Notes: generated by a model from the sequence alone, not told the origin. Positions 41,866-49,795 are shown, counted from the stretch's first letter. The stretch is 64,000 nt of DNA from Flavobacteriales bacterium (GCA_017303755.1 JAFLBS010000004.1:124001-188000), one strand, 5' to 3'. Numbers and translations: made by a program.

Positions 41866-42240
41866 ATGATAGGAAATGATTTTGGCAACAAGCTCAGACA
41901 ATTGCGCTTGGACAAAGGTTATTCTCAGGAATACATGGCAGAGCTGTTAGAAGTTTCGCAAAAAACCTATTCCAATATCGAAAACAACAAATCGCCTATT
42001 TCGGTGGAGCGTTTGTTAAAAGTGATTCACGAATATCAAATTGATGCCAGCGTTTTTTTGACCGAAAAATCAAAAGCTACAACGTTACAAACCACTACCG
42101 AAAATCACAAAAAAAACACGATAAGCTTTTTATCAGAAGAATTGATTCTTCAACTTAAAGAACGTATTGAAGAATACAAAACGATTGTTCATGAAAAAAA
42201 TAGGCGAATCGAGTTTTTAGAAAATCGTTTGAACACATAA
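41866..42240 (+). CDS. XRE-family helix-turn-helix regulator with coiled-coil tail
   Basis: 124 residues. HTH_3 domain (about 6-60: LRQLRLDKGYSQEYMAELLE, VSQKTYSNIENNKSPISVER). A C-terminal helix with heptad character follows (ILQLKERIEEYKTIVHEKNR, RIEFLENRLN), probably for dimerisation. No ligand domain. It is divergent from the small secreted protein gene and may regulate it. Confidence 0.85.
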   Translation: MIGNDFGNKLRQLRLDKGYSQEYMAELLEVSQKTYSNIENNKSPISVERLLKVIHEYQIDASVFLTEKSKATTLQTTTENHKKNTISFLSEELILQLKERIEEYKTIVHEKNRRIEFLENRLNT

Positions 42241-42327
42241 AAAAACGAGCAAAAAAACTATTTTGTTGCCACAAAGAGACTGAGGCGCGAAGTTTTTTTT
42301 TGCCACAGATTCACAGATTTATATTAT

Positions 42328-42359
42328 AAGCCGTTCATAGAAATGAACGGCTTTTTTTA
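42328..42359 (+). terminator. terminator of the XRE regulator gene (within direct repeat 2)
   Basis: AAGCCGTTCA-TAGAAA-TGAACGGCTT with a T7 tail. The stem is identical to the trxB terminator while the loop differs. Confidence 0.85.
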
Positions 42360-42425
42360 TCCTAACAGGTTTTTGAAATCGGTTAGGTATTACTATTGGT
42401 GTAAAAACTACAAAAAATTCTAATT

Positions 42426-42510
42426 TAGCCCCGATTGCAGCAAGTATCCTTTTTTAATTGCCATGGGTTTCAACCTGTGGTAATTAAAAAAGATACTGCG
42501 GAAAGCGGGA
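42426..42510 (+). repeat. R1 dispersed hairpin repeat, copy F
   Basis: TAGCCCCGATTGCAGCAAG at the left and GATACTGCGGAAAGCGGGA at the right. The inner stem is nearly that of copy E (TTGCCATGGGTTTCAACC). Confidence 0.9.
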
Positions 42511-42550
42511 CGAGTGTTCTACTGAAACTCTAAACTTCTGCTTCAAAAAA

Positions 42551-42573
42551 AAACCGAACATTGCTGCTCGGTT
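42551..42573 (-). terminator. intrinsic terminator of rho
   Basis: On the minus strand AAACCGA...TCGGTTT followed by a run of ten T, just after the rho stop at 42580. Confidence 0.8.
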
Positions 42574-42579
42574 TCTGTA

Positions 42580-44289
42580 TTAATCATTCATTGAGATTAA
42601 GAATTCTTCGTTGTTTCGGGTTTTCTTGAAACGATCGTTGATGAAATCCATCGCTTCTACTGGGTTCATATCGGCCAAGTATTTGCGCATGATCCACATA
42701 CGGTGAATGGTTTTTTCGTCGAGTAGCAAATCGTCTCTTCGTGTTGATGATGATGTTAAATCAATGGCAGGGAAAATACGTTTGTTGGCAATTTTTCGAT
42801 CCAATTGTAATTCCATATTACCTGTTCCTTTGAATTCCTCAAAGATTACTTCGTCCATTTTAGAACCCGTTTCAGTTAATGCTGTTGCGATGATACTTAA
42901 TGAACCACCATTTTCGATGTTACGAGCCGCACCAAAGAAACGTTTTGGTTTTTGAAGTGCGTTGGCATCTACACCACCACTCAACACCTTACCTGATGCC
43001 GGTTGAACTGTATTATAAGCACGAGCTAAACGCGTAATCGAATCGAGTAAAATCACTACATCGTGACCACATTCTACCAAGCGTTTTGCTTTTTCAAGTA
43101 CAATGTTGGCTACTTTTACGTGACGATCAGCAGGTTCATCAAAGGTAGACGCAATTACTTCACCGCGCACGCTGCGTTGCATGTCGGTTACCTCTTCTGG
43201 GCGTTCGTCTATTAACAGTACAATCAAATATACTTCTGGGTGATTCGCTGCGATGGTATTCGCAATGTCTTTCAACAACATTGTTTTACCCGTTTTGGGT
43301 TGCGCTACTATCATTCCGCGTTGACCTTTTCCAATTGGAGAAAACAAATCAATAATACGAGTTGATATGGTTGATTGTCTTCCTGCCAAGTCGAATTTTA
43401 CTTCTGGGAAAAGAGGCGTTAAATGTTCAAACGATACTCTATCGCGCACTACTTGCGGATCGTGGCCATTGATTTTTAATACTTTTACTAATGGGAAGAA
43501 TTTTTCGCCTTCTTTGGGTGGACGAACTACTCCTTTTACTGTATCTCCTGTTTTCAATCCGAATAAACGAATTTGGGAAGTAGATAAATAAATATCATCA
43601 GGTGAAGCAAGGTAATTATAATCGGAAGAGCGTAAGAAACCGTAACCATCAGGCATCATTTCGAGTACGCCTTCGCTTTCTATGATTCCGTCGAATTCGT
43701 AATCGGCATCGCGGAAATTAGGATTCTTCTTGTTTTTGAAATTGGGGTTTTGGTTGGGATTTTGATTACCATTTCCGTTACCATTACCGTTTCCGTTATT
43801 TTGTTTGAATTTTGGGTTTTGATTCGGATTTTGAGGCTTATCTTCTGAACCTTCTTGTGGTTCTTGAACTTCGGAAGTTGTTTCGGCAGGAACTTCTTCG
43901 TTGGCGATTTCTTGAGGTTGTGGTGCTTCTTCTTTAGTCGATTTGAACTTTTCTTTCTTCTTGAACTTTGGGTTCTTGAACGACTTTTCTTCGGTTGGTT
44001 TTTCCTCTTGAACTTCGGTTACTGTCTCAGGCTTTTCACTCGAAAATAAATCTTGTGAAGAATCTGATTTAACTTTAGCATCGGGTTTTATACGGGCTCT
44101 TTTTGTTTTTTCTTCTTTGGGAGCAGGCGCACTTGGAGCATCGTTAGCTGCTGAAGCGGCTTGATGTTCGAGAATCATTTCGATTAACTTTTCCTTTTTT
44201 ACGCCGGCAAATTTTATGGTTTTTGCCAATTTGGCAATTTCTTGAAGCTCAGGTAGCTTCATTCCTTTTAATACAGAACTATCAAACAT
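42580..44289 (-). CDS. rho: transcription termination factor Rho with long disordered insert
   Basis: 569 residues, against about 420 in E. coli. An N-terminal SAP-like Rho_N domain (1-45, [20 protein letters not shown]) is followed by a ~150-residue low-complexity insert (about 45-195) rich in Pro, Glu, Lys, then Asn/Gln ([18 protein letters not shown]). The RNA-binding cold-shock domain ([16 protein letters not shown]) and hexameric ATPase domain ([14 protein letters not shown] Walker [24 protein letters not shown]) follow. Bacteroidota Rho proteins are known for such inserts, and one in Bacteroides is reported to drive phase separation. Monocistronic, with its own terminator. Confidence 0.95.
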   Translation of the reverse strand: MFDSSVLKGMKLPELQEIAKLAKTIKFAGVKKEKLIEMILEHQAASAANDAPSAPAPKEEKTKRARIKPDAKVKSDSSQDLFSSEKPETVTEVQEEKPTEEKSFKNPKFKKKEKFKSTKEEAPQPQEIANEEVPAETTSEVQEPQEGSEDKPQNPNQNPKFKQNNGNGNGNGNGNQNPNQNPNFKNKKNPNFRDADYEFDGIIESEGVLEMMPDGYGFLRSSDYNYLASPDDIYLSTSQIRLFGLKTGDTVKGVVRPPKEGEKFFPLVKVLKINGHDPQVVRDRVSFEHLTPLFPEVKFDLAGRQSTISTRIIDLFSPIGKGQRGMIVAQPKTGKTMLLKDIANTIAANHPEVYLIVLLIDERPEEVTDMQRSVRGEVIASTFDEPADRHVKVANIVLEKAKRLVECGHDVVILLDSITRLARAYNTVQPASGKVLSGGVDANALQKPKRFFGAARNIENGGSLSIIATALTETGSKMDEVIFEEFKGTGNMELQLDRKIANKRIFPAIDLTSSSTRRDDLLLDEKTIHRMWIMRKYLADMNPVEAMDFINDRFKKTRNNEEFLISMND

Positions 44290-44447
44290 GAATGTTTAAA
44301 TGATTTTAAATGATTTGAATAACAATATAAATATGTGGTAAATTATCTTGATGAAGTATCCGCTGTTTATGAAGTCGTTACGGATTTATACTGCAATAAT
44401 ACAACTATTTTTTTATTATACAAATAGTTTTATATAAAAAGAAATTC

Positions 44448-44455
44448 TATTTTTG
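44448..44455 (+). promoter_or_regulatory. TATTTTTG -7 box of the DUF4293 gene
   Basis: TAnnTTTG match 19 bp upstream of the ATG at 44474. The 184-bp rho/DUF4293 gap is otherwise plain AT-rich sequence. Confidence 0.45.
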
Positions 44456-44473
44456 CGTCACAATTTTTAGAAA

Positions 44474-44884
44474 ATGATTCAACGAATTCAAACTGTTTAT
44501 TTAATTCTTGCCGTTATTGTAAGCGGAGTTCTTCCTTTTGTTTTCCCTTTGTGGAAAGAAAATGGCAAAGATTTCTATTTCATGCAGAGTTTGGTGTACA
44601 ATGCTTTGTTTGGCTTGAGTGCAGTTTTGTCATTGATTAGTATCATTTCGTACAAAAAGAGACAACATCAATTTGTATTGGGCAGATTGAACATCATATT
44701 AAATTTAATTTTATTAGGATTATTTGTATATCGTTCGCTAAATTTATCTGGAGGAACTGCGTTAGTTTCTGAGAAAGGTATTGGGATGTTTCTACCTATT
44801 ATTTCTATCGTTATGCTGGTTTTGGCCAACAAAGCCATCAAAAAGGATGAAGATCTCGTAAAATCTGTGGATCGATTGAGGTAA
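44474..44884 (+). CDS. DUF4293 membrane protein
   Basis: 136 residues with four transmembrane helices (about 7-27, 41-60, 70-88, 102-120). MIQRIQTVYLILAVIVSGVLP is the standard beginning of DUF4293 proteins, usually found next to rho in Flavobacteriia as here. Function unknown. Divergent from rho and followed by a terminator. Confidence 0.88.
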   Translation: MIQRIQTVYLILAVIVSGVLPFVFPLWKENGKDFYFMQSLVYNALFGLSAVLSLISIISYKKRQHQFVLGRLNIILNLILLGLFVYRSLNLSGGTALVSEKGIGMFLPIISIVMLVLANKAIKKDEDLVKSVDRLR

Positions 44885-44914
44885 ACCTATAAACTTAGTT
44901 TATTAGTGCGTAAG

Positions 44915-44947
44915 AATCCGTTTCATTCAGTTGAGACGGATTTTTTT
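44915..44947 (+). terminator. terminator of the DUF4293 gene
   Basis: AATCCGTTTCA / TGAGACGGATT stem (one G-U) with a T7 tail. Confidence 0.8.
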
Positions 44948-45030
44948 GTTCGCTTCGCTTATTATTTTACCGCAAAGGCGCAAAGTTTATCGCAAGGTGC
45001 ACAAAGTTTTTTTATAGTGTGAAGTATCTA

Positions 45031-45146
45031 ATTTGCTTCGCTCATTTTGGAACGCGGATTTGACGGATTTGACGGATTACCGCTGATTTTATTCTGAAAT
45101 CTATTTCTTTATTCTGCTTTCTGAAATCTCTGCCTTCTGCTTTCTA
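45031..45146 (-). repeat. R2 dispersed repeat, copy c
   Basis: Words CTTCGCTCATTTTGGAACG, GCGGATTTGACGGATT, ACCGCTGATTTT and CTGCCTTCTGCTTTCT. This is the reverse complement of the arrangement in copies a and b (46865-47062). It is part of the 619-bp gene-free stretch 44885-45503, which also holds a terminator, a CGCAAAGGCGCAAAG fragment (44970-45008), a GGGCGTTCCGC-type repeat and two tandem tracts. Confidence 0.8.
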
Positions 45147-45147
45147 A

Positions 45148-45293
45148 TTTGGGCGTTCCGCAGTTGCAGAAAACACTAAATTATAATCAAAATTATCATA
45201 GCAACTGCGTCGGGCTTTTCATTTCAAGTCCTCGTCTCGTTTTGAAAAAACGAGACTGTGGGCTTTCCATTGCAATCCCTAACGCGGCAGGTC
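45148..45293. repeat. GGGCGTTCCGC ... AACGCGGCAGG dispersed repeat
   Basis: Begins GGGCGTTCCGCAGTTGC and contains AGCAACTGCGTCGGGCTTTTC. A strong hairpin GTCTCGTTTT-GAAA-AAACGAGAC follows, then GGGCTTTCCATTGCAATCCC and ACGCGGCAGG. The GCAGTTGC/GCAACTGC pair and the inner hairpin give a nested double-stem layout like R1, but with different ends. Confidence 0.7.
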
Positions 45294-45310
45294 GATTGTT
45301 AAGATTATAT

Positions 45311-45353
45311 GACTGTAAGACTTTAAGACTTTAAGACTTTAAGATTGTAAGAC
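45311..45353. repeat. 8-bp-period tandem tract S4
   Basis: GACTGTAA, three GACTTTAA, GATTGTAA, then GAC, in perfect 8-bp phase. Confidence 0.9.
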
Positions 45354-45377
45354 AATTATATTTTAGTCATTTATTTT

Positions 45378-45505
45378 GTCTAAGAGCGAAGCGATCTAAA
45401 GCCGAAGGCGTATCTAAAAATCTAAAGCGAAGCGTGTCTAAAAATCCAAAGTGAAGCGTGTCTAAAGCCGCAGGCGTGTCCTAAAATCTAAAGCGAAGCG
45501 TGTCT
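45378..45505. repeat. tandem tract of TCTAAAGCGAAGCGTG units
   Basis: Units TCTAAAGCGAAGCGTG, TCCAAAGTGAAGCGTG, TCTAAAGCCGAAGGCGTA and TCTAAAGCCGCAGGCGTG, alternating with TCTAAAAA spacers. Each unit can form a small hairpin (GCC-GAA-GGC or CGC-TTC-GCG type). It runs into the 3' end of the phosphoesterase gene (stop at 45504). Confidence 0.85.
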
Positions 45506-45998
45506 ACTTCTTCCCTATCTCAATGACTTCCAAACTCTGAATTTTATCACCATCAATTTCAAATCGCAACATTGTGCGCACTTGATGAAAACCGTGAATA
45601 CCACACGCACCTGGATTCATATGCAACAAATTCAATTCTTTGTCAAATTGCACTTTTAAGATGTGTGAATGTCCGCAGATGAATAATTTGGGCGGATTTT
45701 GCTTGATTTCGCTTCGTATCATTTGATTGTATTTCCCAGGATAACCGCCAATGTGCGTAATCCAAACATCAACACCTTCACACATAAAACGATTGTTCAG
45801 CGGGAATTCCATTCGGGCTTTATCATCATCAATATTTCCATAAACTCCACGTAATGGTTTGAGTTTTTTAATCGTATCGGTCACAACCAAATCACCAATA
45901 TCACCCGCGTGCCACACTTCATCCGCTTGACGAACATATTTCAAAATGGTATCATCAATATGACTGTGAGTGTCGGAAAGGAGAAGGATTTTTTTCAT
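45504..45998 (-). CDS. YfcE/MJ0936-family metallophosphoesterase
   Basis: 164 residues from MKKILLLSDTHSH (the ATG at 45998; the frame continues upstream without protein-like sequence). Metal-binding motifs are SDTHSH, AGDIGD, GNID, CGHSHI and the final GACG. A cytoplasmic phosphodiesterase of unknown natural substrate. A TATATTTG box (46040-46047) and a period-8 CTGAGTnG tract lie in the leader. Divergent from truA. Confidence 0.9.
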   Translation of the reverse strand: MKKILLLSDTHSHIDDTILKYVRQADEVWHAGDIGDLVVTDTIKKLKPLRGVYGNIDDDKARMEFPLNNRFMCEGVDVWITHIGGYPGKYNQMIRSEIKQNPPKLFICGHSHILKVQFDKELNLLHMNPGACGIHGFHQVRTMLRFEIDGDKIQSLEVIEIGKK

Positions 45999-46005
45999 TA
46001 TCAAG

Positions 46006-46037
46006 TGCCTGAGTCGCTGAGTGACTGAGTTGCTGAG
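46006..46037. repeat. 8-bp-period tract (CTGAGTnG) in the phosphoesterase leader
   Basis: GCCTGAGT, CGCTGAGT, GACTGAGT, TGCTGAGA in 8-bp phase, between the start at 45998 and the -7 box at 46040-46047. Confidence 0.8.
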
Positions 46038-46039
46038 AA

Positions 46040-46047
46040 CAAATATA
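46040..46047 (-). promoter_or_regulatory. TATATTTG -7 box of the phosphoesterase gene
   Basis: CAAATATA on the plus strand, 42 bp upstream of the ATG at 45998. Confidence 0.5.
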
Positions 46048-46096
46048 AGGAATGAATTTAGGAAAACTTTAAACAAAATATCAATTAAAATCTTTG

Positions 46097-46104
46097 TAAA
46101 TTTG
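46097..46104 (+). promoter_or_regulatory. TAAATTTG -7 box of truA
   Basis: Perfect TAnnTTTG match 28 bp upstream of the TTG start at 46132. Confidence 0.5.
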
Positions 46105-46131
46105 GCACTTTGAAACTTTCGAACTTCAACA

Positions 46132-46866
46132 TTGAGATACTTCATCGAATTAGCGTACAAAGGAACTCATTACCACGGCTGGCAATACCAACCCGATGCT
46201 GCTTCCGTACAAGAAACTTTAGAAAAAGCACTTTCTGTTTTGCTTAGAACTCCAATTGAAATTGTTGGCGCTGGTCGCACTGATGCTGGCGTACATGCCC
46301 AACAAATGTTCGCTCATTTTGATTGTGAAGCTATTTTTGAAATTCCAGTTTTGGTACACAAACTCAACTCTTATTTACCGAAAGACATCGCCATTTTTAA
46401 CATCCATAAAGTTAACGATGACGCTCACGCCCGATTCGACGCCACCAAACGCACCTACGAATACCATATTCACACGTTTAAAAACGCTTTTGAATGCGAC
46501 GATTCGTGGTATTATGGTTTACCTTTGAACGTAGAAAAAATGAATGAAGCCTGTAAAATTCTTTTCAATTACAGTGATTTCGAATGTTTTTCAAAGGTAA
46601 ATACTGATGTCAATACCTTTAATTGTAAAATATACGAAGCACATTGGCAACACAACAACGATAAACTAGTTTTTACCATTTCAGCCGATCGGTTTTTGCG
46701 AAATATGGTACGCGCTATCGTCGGAACCATGATTAATATTGGTTTAGAGAAAATATCACTAACTGATTTCACCAAAATCATCGAAAGTAAAGACCGTAAC
46801 AAAGCTGGTTTTTCGGTTCCAGCACACGGATTGTATTTAACAAAAGTGGAATATGAGTATCTGTAG
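46132..46866 (+). CDS. truA: tRNA pseudouridine synthase A
   Basis: 244 residues. Makes pseudouridine at positions 38-40 of the tRNA anticodon arm. Catalytic Asp in AGRTDAGVHA; other TruA motifs are RYFIELAYKGTHYHGWQ at the N-terminus, SYLPKDIAIFN, RTYEYHI, FECFSKV and FLRNMVRAIVGT. The start is TTG at 46132, giving the canonical N-terminus; no ATG lies closer. The 3' end runs directly into R2 repeats. Confidence 0.95.
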   Translation: MRYFIELAYKGTHYHGWQYQPDAASVQETLEKALSVLLRTPIEIVGAGRTDAGVHAQQMFAHFDCEAIFEIPVLVHKLNSYLPKDIAIFNIHKVNDDAHARFDATKRTYEYHIHTFKNAFECDDSWYYGLPLNVEKMNEACKILFNYSDFECFSKVNTDVNTFNCKIYEAHWQHNNDKLVFTISADRFLRNMVRAIVGTMINIGLEKISLTDFTKIIESKDRNKAGFSVPAHGLYLTKVEYEYL

Positions 46867-46950
46867 AAGGCAGACAGCAGACAGCAGACAGCAGAAAATC
46901 AGCTTCAATCCGCTTCATCCGCGTTCCAAAAGAAATGAGCAAAGCGAATA
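46865..46950 (+). repeat. R2 dispersed repeat, copy a
   Basis: AGAAGGCAGACAGCAGACAG (heptamer GACAGCA repeated), then AAAATCAGC, ATCCGCTTCATCCGCGTTCC, and AATGAGCAAAGCGAATA. It starts at the truA stop. Confidence 0.8.
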
Positions 46951-46967
46951 ACTAGAAGCAAGAAAAT

Positions 46968-47062
46968 AGAAGGCAGAACGCAGAAGGCAGAATTTAGAAA
47001 AAATCAGTGACAATCAACCAAATTAGTGTCATCCGCGTTCCAAAAAAATGAGCAACACGAAT
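46968..47062 (+). repeat. R2 dispersed repeat, copy b
   Basis: AGAAGGCAGAACGCAGAAGG, AAAATCAGTGACAATCAACC, GTGTCATCCGCGTTCC, AATGAGCAACACGAATA. Direct tandem partner of copy a. It ends 13 bp before the TTG start of the ABC exporter. Confidence 0.8.
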
Positions 47063-47075
47063 AAAAAAATTAAAT

Positions 47076-48839
47076 TTGAAAGCAAAAGCATTCGATACCA
47101 AACTATTCAGTAAAATTCTACTTTACACCAAGCCTTATAAAAAAAGGTTTTATGGTGTCATTGTATTTGCTGTTCTGTTGGCTGTTTTTGCTGCGGTTCG
47201 ACCTTTGCTTTTGGCCGATGCAGTTGACGAGTACATCAAACCAAAAAATCATTTCGGCTTAGTTCAGTACATCATTATAATGGGATTGACCTTGCTTTTT
47301 GAAGTGTTTTCCCAGTTCTACTTTGTGTATTGGGCCAATTGGCTCGGACAAGACATCATCAAAGACATTCGTATCAAACTGTTCCAACACATGCTCAACT
47401 TTCGTATGAAGTATTTTGATAACGCTCCAGTTGGCCAACTCGTTACGCGATCGGTTTCCGACATCGAGCAAATCGCCAAAATATTCAGTCAAGGTTTGTT
47501 TATGATCATCAGTGATTTAATGAAAATGGCTGCTTGTCTCATCATTATGTTTTATATGAATTGGAAGTTGTCGCTCATCGTAGTCGCTGCCATGCCAATT
47601 CTAATCTACATCACACGAGTTTTTCAGAAAAAAATGCAAGTTGCTTTCGAGGAAGTACGCAGTCAGGTTTCCAATCTCAATACATTTGTACAAGAGCGAC
47701 TAACCGGAATGAAAATTGTGCAACTCTTCAACCGCGAACAAATTGAACACCAAAAGTTCATCGACATCAACGAAAAACACAACAAAGCATGGCTCAAAAC
47801 CATTTTATACAACTCCATCTTCTTCCCGATTGCCGATATTATTTCTTCAATAACATTGGGATTGGTGATTTTTAATGGCGGAATCCAAATCATTAACGGA
47901 AACGAATTTACCACTCAAGGTCAAATGACCGCGTACATTATGTTCATTGGATTTTTATTCAGTCCACTACGTCAAATTGCCGATAAATTCAACGAGATGC
48001 AAATGGGAATGATTTCGGCCAATCGCGTATTTGACATCATCGAAACCCAAGAAGACGTGCAACAAAACGGAACTATTCCTGCACATCATTTCAAAGGTGA
48101 TATTCGTTTTGAAAACGTTCGATTCAGTTATTTAAAAGGTGAAGAAGTACTCAAAGGCATAAATTTGAACGTCAAATCAGGGCAAACTATTGCTATCGTT
48201 GGCTCAACTGGCGCTGGAAAATCAACCATCATCAACTTGCTCAACCGTTTTTACGAAATTGATTCAGGCGAAATTTACATCGATAATCACAACATCAACG
48301 ATTTTGAACTTCAAAGTCTACGCCGACAAATTGCCGTAGTTTTACAAGATGTGTTTCTGTTTGCTGATACTATTTTTCACAACATCACACTTCACAATCC
48401 AACTATTTCTAGGGAAGATGTCATCACTGCAGCACAAAAAATTGGTGTACACGATTTCATCATGAGCTTGCCCGATGGTTACGATTACGACGTTAAAGAA
48501 CGCGGCGTCATGTTATCTTCTGGCCAACGCCAGTTGATTGCTTTTTTACGCGCTTACGTTTGTAATCCGAGTATTTTAATTTTAGACGAAGCTACTTCAT
48601 CAATTGATACGTATAGCGAAGAATTAATCCAAAACGCAACACAAACCATCACCAAAGGACGTACTTCAATTGTCATCGCACATCGTTTGGCAACAATTGT
48701 CAATGCGGATAAAATTATCGTGATGGACAAAGGTCAAATCGTCGAACAAGGCAATCATGCTGAACTACTTAATAAATCTGACGGTTATTACAAAAACTTA
48801 TACGAATCGCAGTTTTCTGTTGATAATGAAACTGTTTGA
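47076..48839 (+). CDS. ABC exporter, fused permease-ATPase (MsbA-like)
   Basis: 587 residues. Six transmembrane helices (about 20-315, type-IV exporter fold) are fused to an ATPase with Walker A GSTGAGKST, Q-loop VLQDVFLFADT, signature LSSGQRQLIAF, Walker B ILILDEATSSID and the switch His IAHRLATI. It likely flips lipids or exports drugs or peptides across the inner membrane, as a homodimer or with a partner. The start is TTG at 47076; an upstream ATG at 47048 is in another frame. R2 repeats reach to within 13 bp of the start. Confidence 0.92.
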   Translation: MKAKAFDTKLFSKILLYTKPYKKRFYGVIVFAVLLAVFAAVRPLLLADAVDEYIKPKNHFGLVQYIIIMGLTLLFEVFSQFYFVYWANWLGQDIIKDIRIKLFQHMLNFRMKYFDNAPVGQLVTRSVSDIEQIAKIFSQGLFMIISDLMKMAACLIIMFYMNWKLSLIVVAAMPILIYITRVFQKKMQVAFEEVRSQVSNLNTFVQERLTGMKIVQLFNREQIEHQKFIDINEKHNKAWLKTILYNSIFFPIADIISSITLGLVIFNGGIQIINGNEFTTQGQMTAYIMFIGFLFSPLRQIADKFNEMQMGMISANRVFDIIETQEDVQQNGTIPAHHFKGDIRFENVRFSYLKGEEVLKGINLNVKSGQTIAIVGSTGAGKSTIINLLNRFYEIDSGEIYIDNHNINDFELQSLRRQIAVVLQDVFLFADTIFHNITLHNPTISREDVITAAQKIGVHDFIMSLPDGYDYDVKERGVMLSSGQRQLIAFLRAYVCNPSILILDEATSSIDTYSEELIQNATQTITKGRTSIVIAHRLATIVNADKIIVMDKGQIVEQGNHAELLNKSDGYYKNLYESQFSVDNETV

Positions 48840-48956
48840 AGTGAGCTTTTGATTTCAAAATAGCAACACAGTTTGAAGAAATTTTCAAAATTTCTCCAAT
48901 CGGTGTTCCCTTTTATAAAAAAACGATGTATCTATGTAGTTCAAAAATAAATTAAA

Positions 48957-49598
48957 ATGGCATTTACTCTCGCAATTTCTAACCATCGCACACCATTAAA
49001 AAACAATACTTGGCTCAAAATTTTCATTGGTGCTTTTCTCATCTGTTGGATCAATTCCTACATCGGAAATACTGATACGGCCAATTGGTTTCTCGAAAAC
49101 ACACTCGTATTTCTGTTTCTCGGATTCTTAATCTTCACTTACAAAAAATTCCAATTCAGCGATTTAAGCTACTTGCTCATTTGCGTTTATTTGTGTCTGC
49201 ATGTTTATGGTTCTAAATATACTTATGCCGAAAATCCGTTTGGGTATTGGCTCAAAGATTACCTCGATTTATCACGCAATCATTACGATCGCATTGTGCA
49301 TTTTAGCTTCGGATTTTTACTCGCCTATCCTATGCGCGAAATGTTCTTGAAATGGTTGAAATTTCCGGCTTGGGTAGCGTGGACATTGCCCATCGAAATC
49401 ACTCTTTCCGTCAGTGGTTTCTACGAACTCATCGAATGGGCAGTGGCCGATGTTTTCTTCAAAGCCCAAGGCGATGCTTATTTAGGTACACAAGGCGATA
49501 TTTGGGATGCTCAAAAAGATATTTTCTTGGCCTTTTCAGGCGCGATAATTGCCACAACAATTGTAACCTTAATTAAAAAATTAATCCATACAAAGTAA
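48957..49598 (+). CDS. DUF2238 (YjdF-like) membrane protein
   Basis: 213 residues with about 5-6 transmembrane helices. Family signatures are NHYDRIVHFSFGFLLAYP and QGDIWDAQKDIFLAF, plus FYELIEWAV. The conserved Asp, His and Glu in membrane-facing motifs suggest a possible enzyme or transporter, but no function is known. Single-gene unit. Confidence 0.85.
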   Translation: MAFTLAISNHRTPLKNNTWLKIFIGAFLICWINSYIGNTDTANWFLENTLVFLFLGFLIFTYKKFQFSDLSYLLICVYLCLHVYGSKYTYAENPFGYWLKDYLDLSRNHYDRIVHFSFGFLLAYPMREMFLKWLKFPAWVAWTLPIEITLSVSGFYELIEWAVADVFFKAQGDAYLGTQGDIWDAQKDIFLAFSGAIIATTIVTLIKKLIHTK

Positions 49599-49629
49599 GT
49601 CATTGCGAGCGAAGCAAATCAATCAGTAG

Positions 49630-49767
49630 CTATTCCTGCTTTCCGCTACAAGTTTTGGTACTCCAAACTATTTTATTGGCGCCAAAAAGCGCTTCCGTTG
49701 GTCGCGTTTTTAGCACCATAAAATCACGTTTTCCGTTACCAAAAGCTTTCCGCTGCAATCAGGGCTA
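49630..49767 (-). repeat. R1 dispersed hairpin repeat, copy G
   Basis: On the minus strand it begins TAGCCCTGATTGCAGCGG and ends TTGTAGCGGAAAGCAGGA. The interior is a long imperfect hairpin (TTTTGGTAACGG ... AGTACCAAAAC). It lies in the 484-bp gap 49599-50082, preceded by a CATTGCGAGCGAAGCAAATC fragment (49602-49621). Confidence 0.8.
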
Positions 49768-49795
49768 AAATCTTACCAATTAAGGAATCGTTGTT

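Larger units (their letters stand above)
42266..42547 (+). repeat. long direct repeat, copy 2 (contains R1 copy F and a terminator)
   Basis: Same order of parts as 40975-41247: GTTGCCACAAAGAGACTGAG, terminator hairpin with the same stem but a different loop (42328-42359), GGTGTAAAAACTACAAAAAA, R1 copy F, and the ACGAGTGTTCTACTgAAA tail. It is 1291 bp downstream of copy 1 in the same orientation. The 339-bp gap 42241-42579 holds this repeat and the rho terminator. Confidence 0.9.

Noticed and set aside
41866-42240. Toxin-antitoxin pair (XRE regulator with the divergent small protein)
   Set aside because: The partner has a signal peptide and is divergently transcribed, unlike known toxin partners; no toxin fold is seen.
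40975-42547. Insertion sequence or composite transposon bounded by long direct repeats
   Set aside because: No transposase or terminal inverted repeats are present inside; the repeats are made of terminators and R1 elements, so duplication or recombination is the safer description.
45378-45505. CRISPR-like array of GCGAAGCG units
   Set aside because: Units are too short (16-18 bp), spacers are identical TCTAAAAA words, and no cas genes are present.
45999-46160. 54-codon upstream extension of the phosphoesterase
   Set aside because: It runs through the promoter box, an 8-bp repeat tract and the truA start on the other strand; the metal-binding motif starts right after the ATG at 45998.
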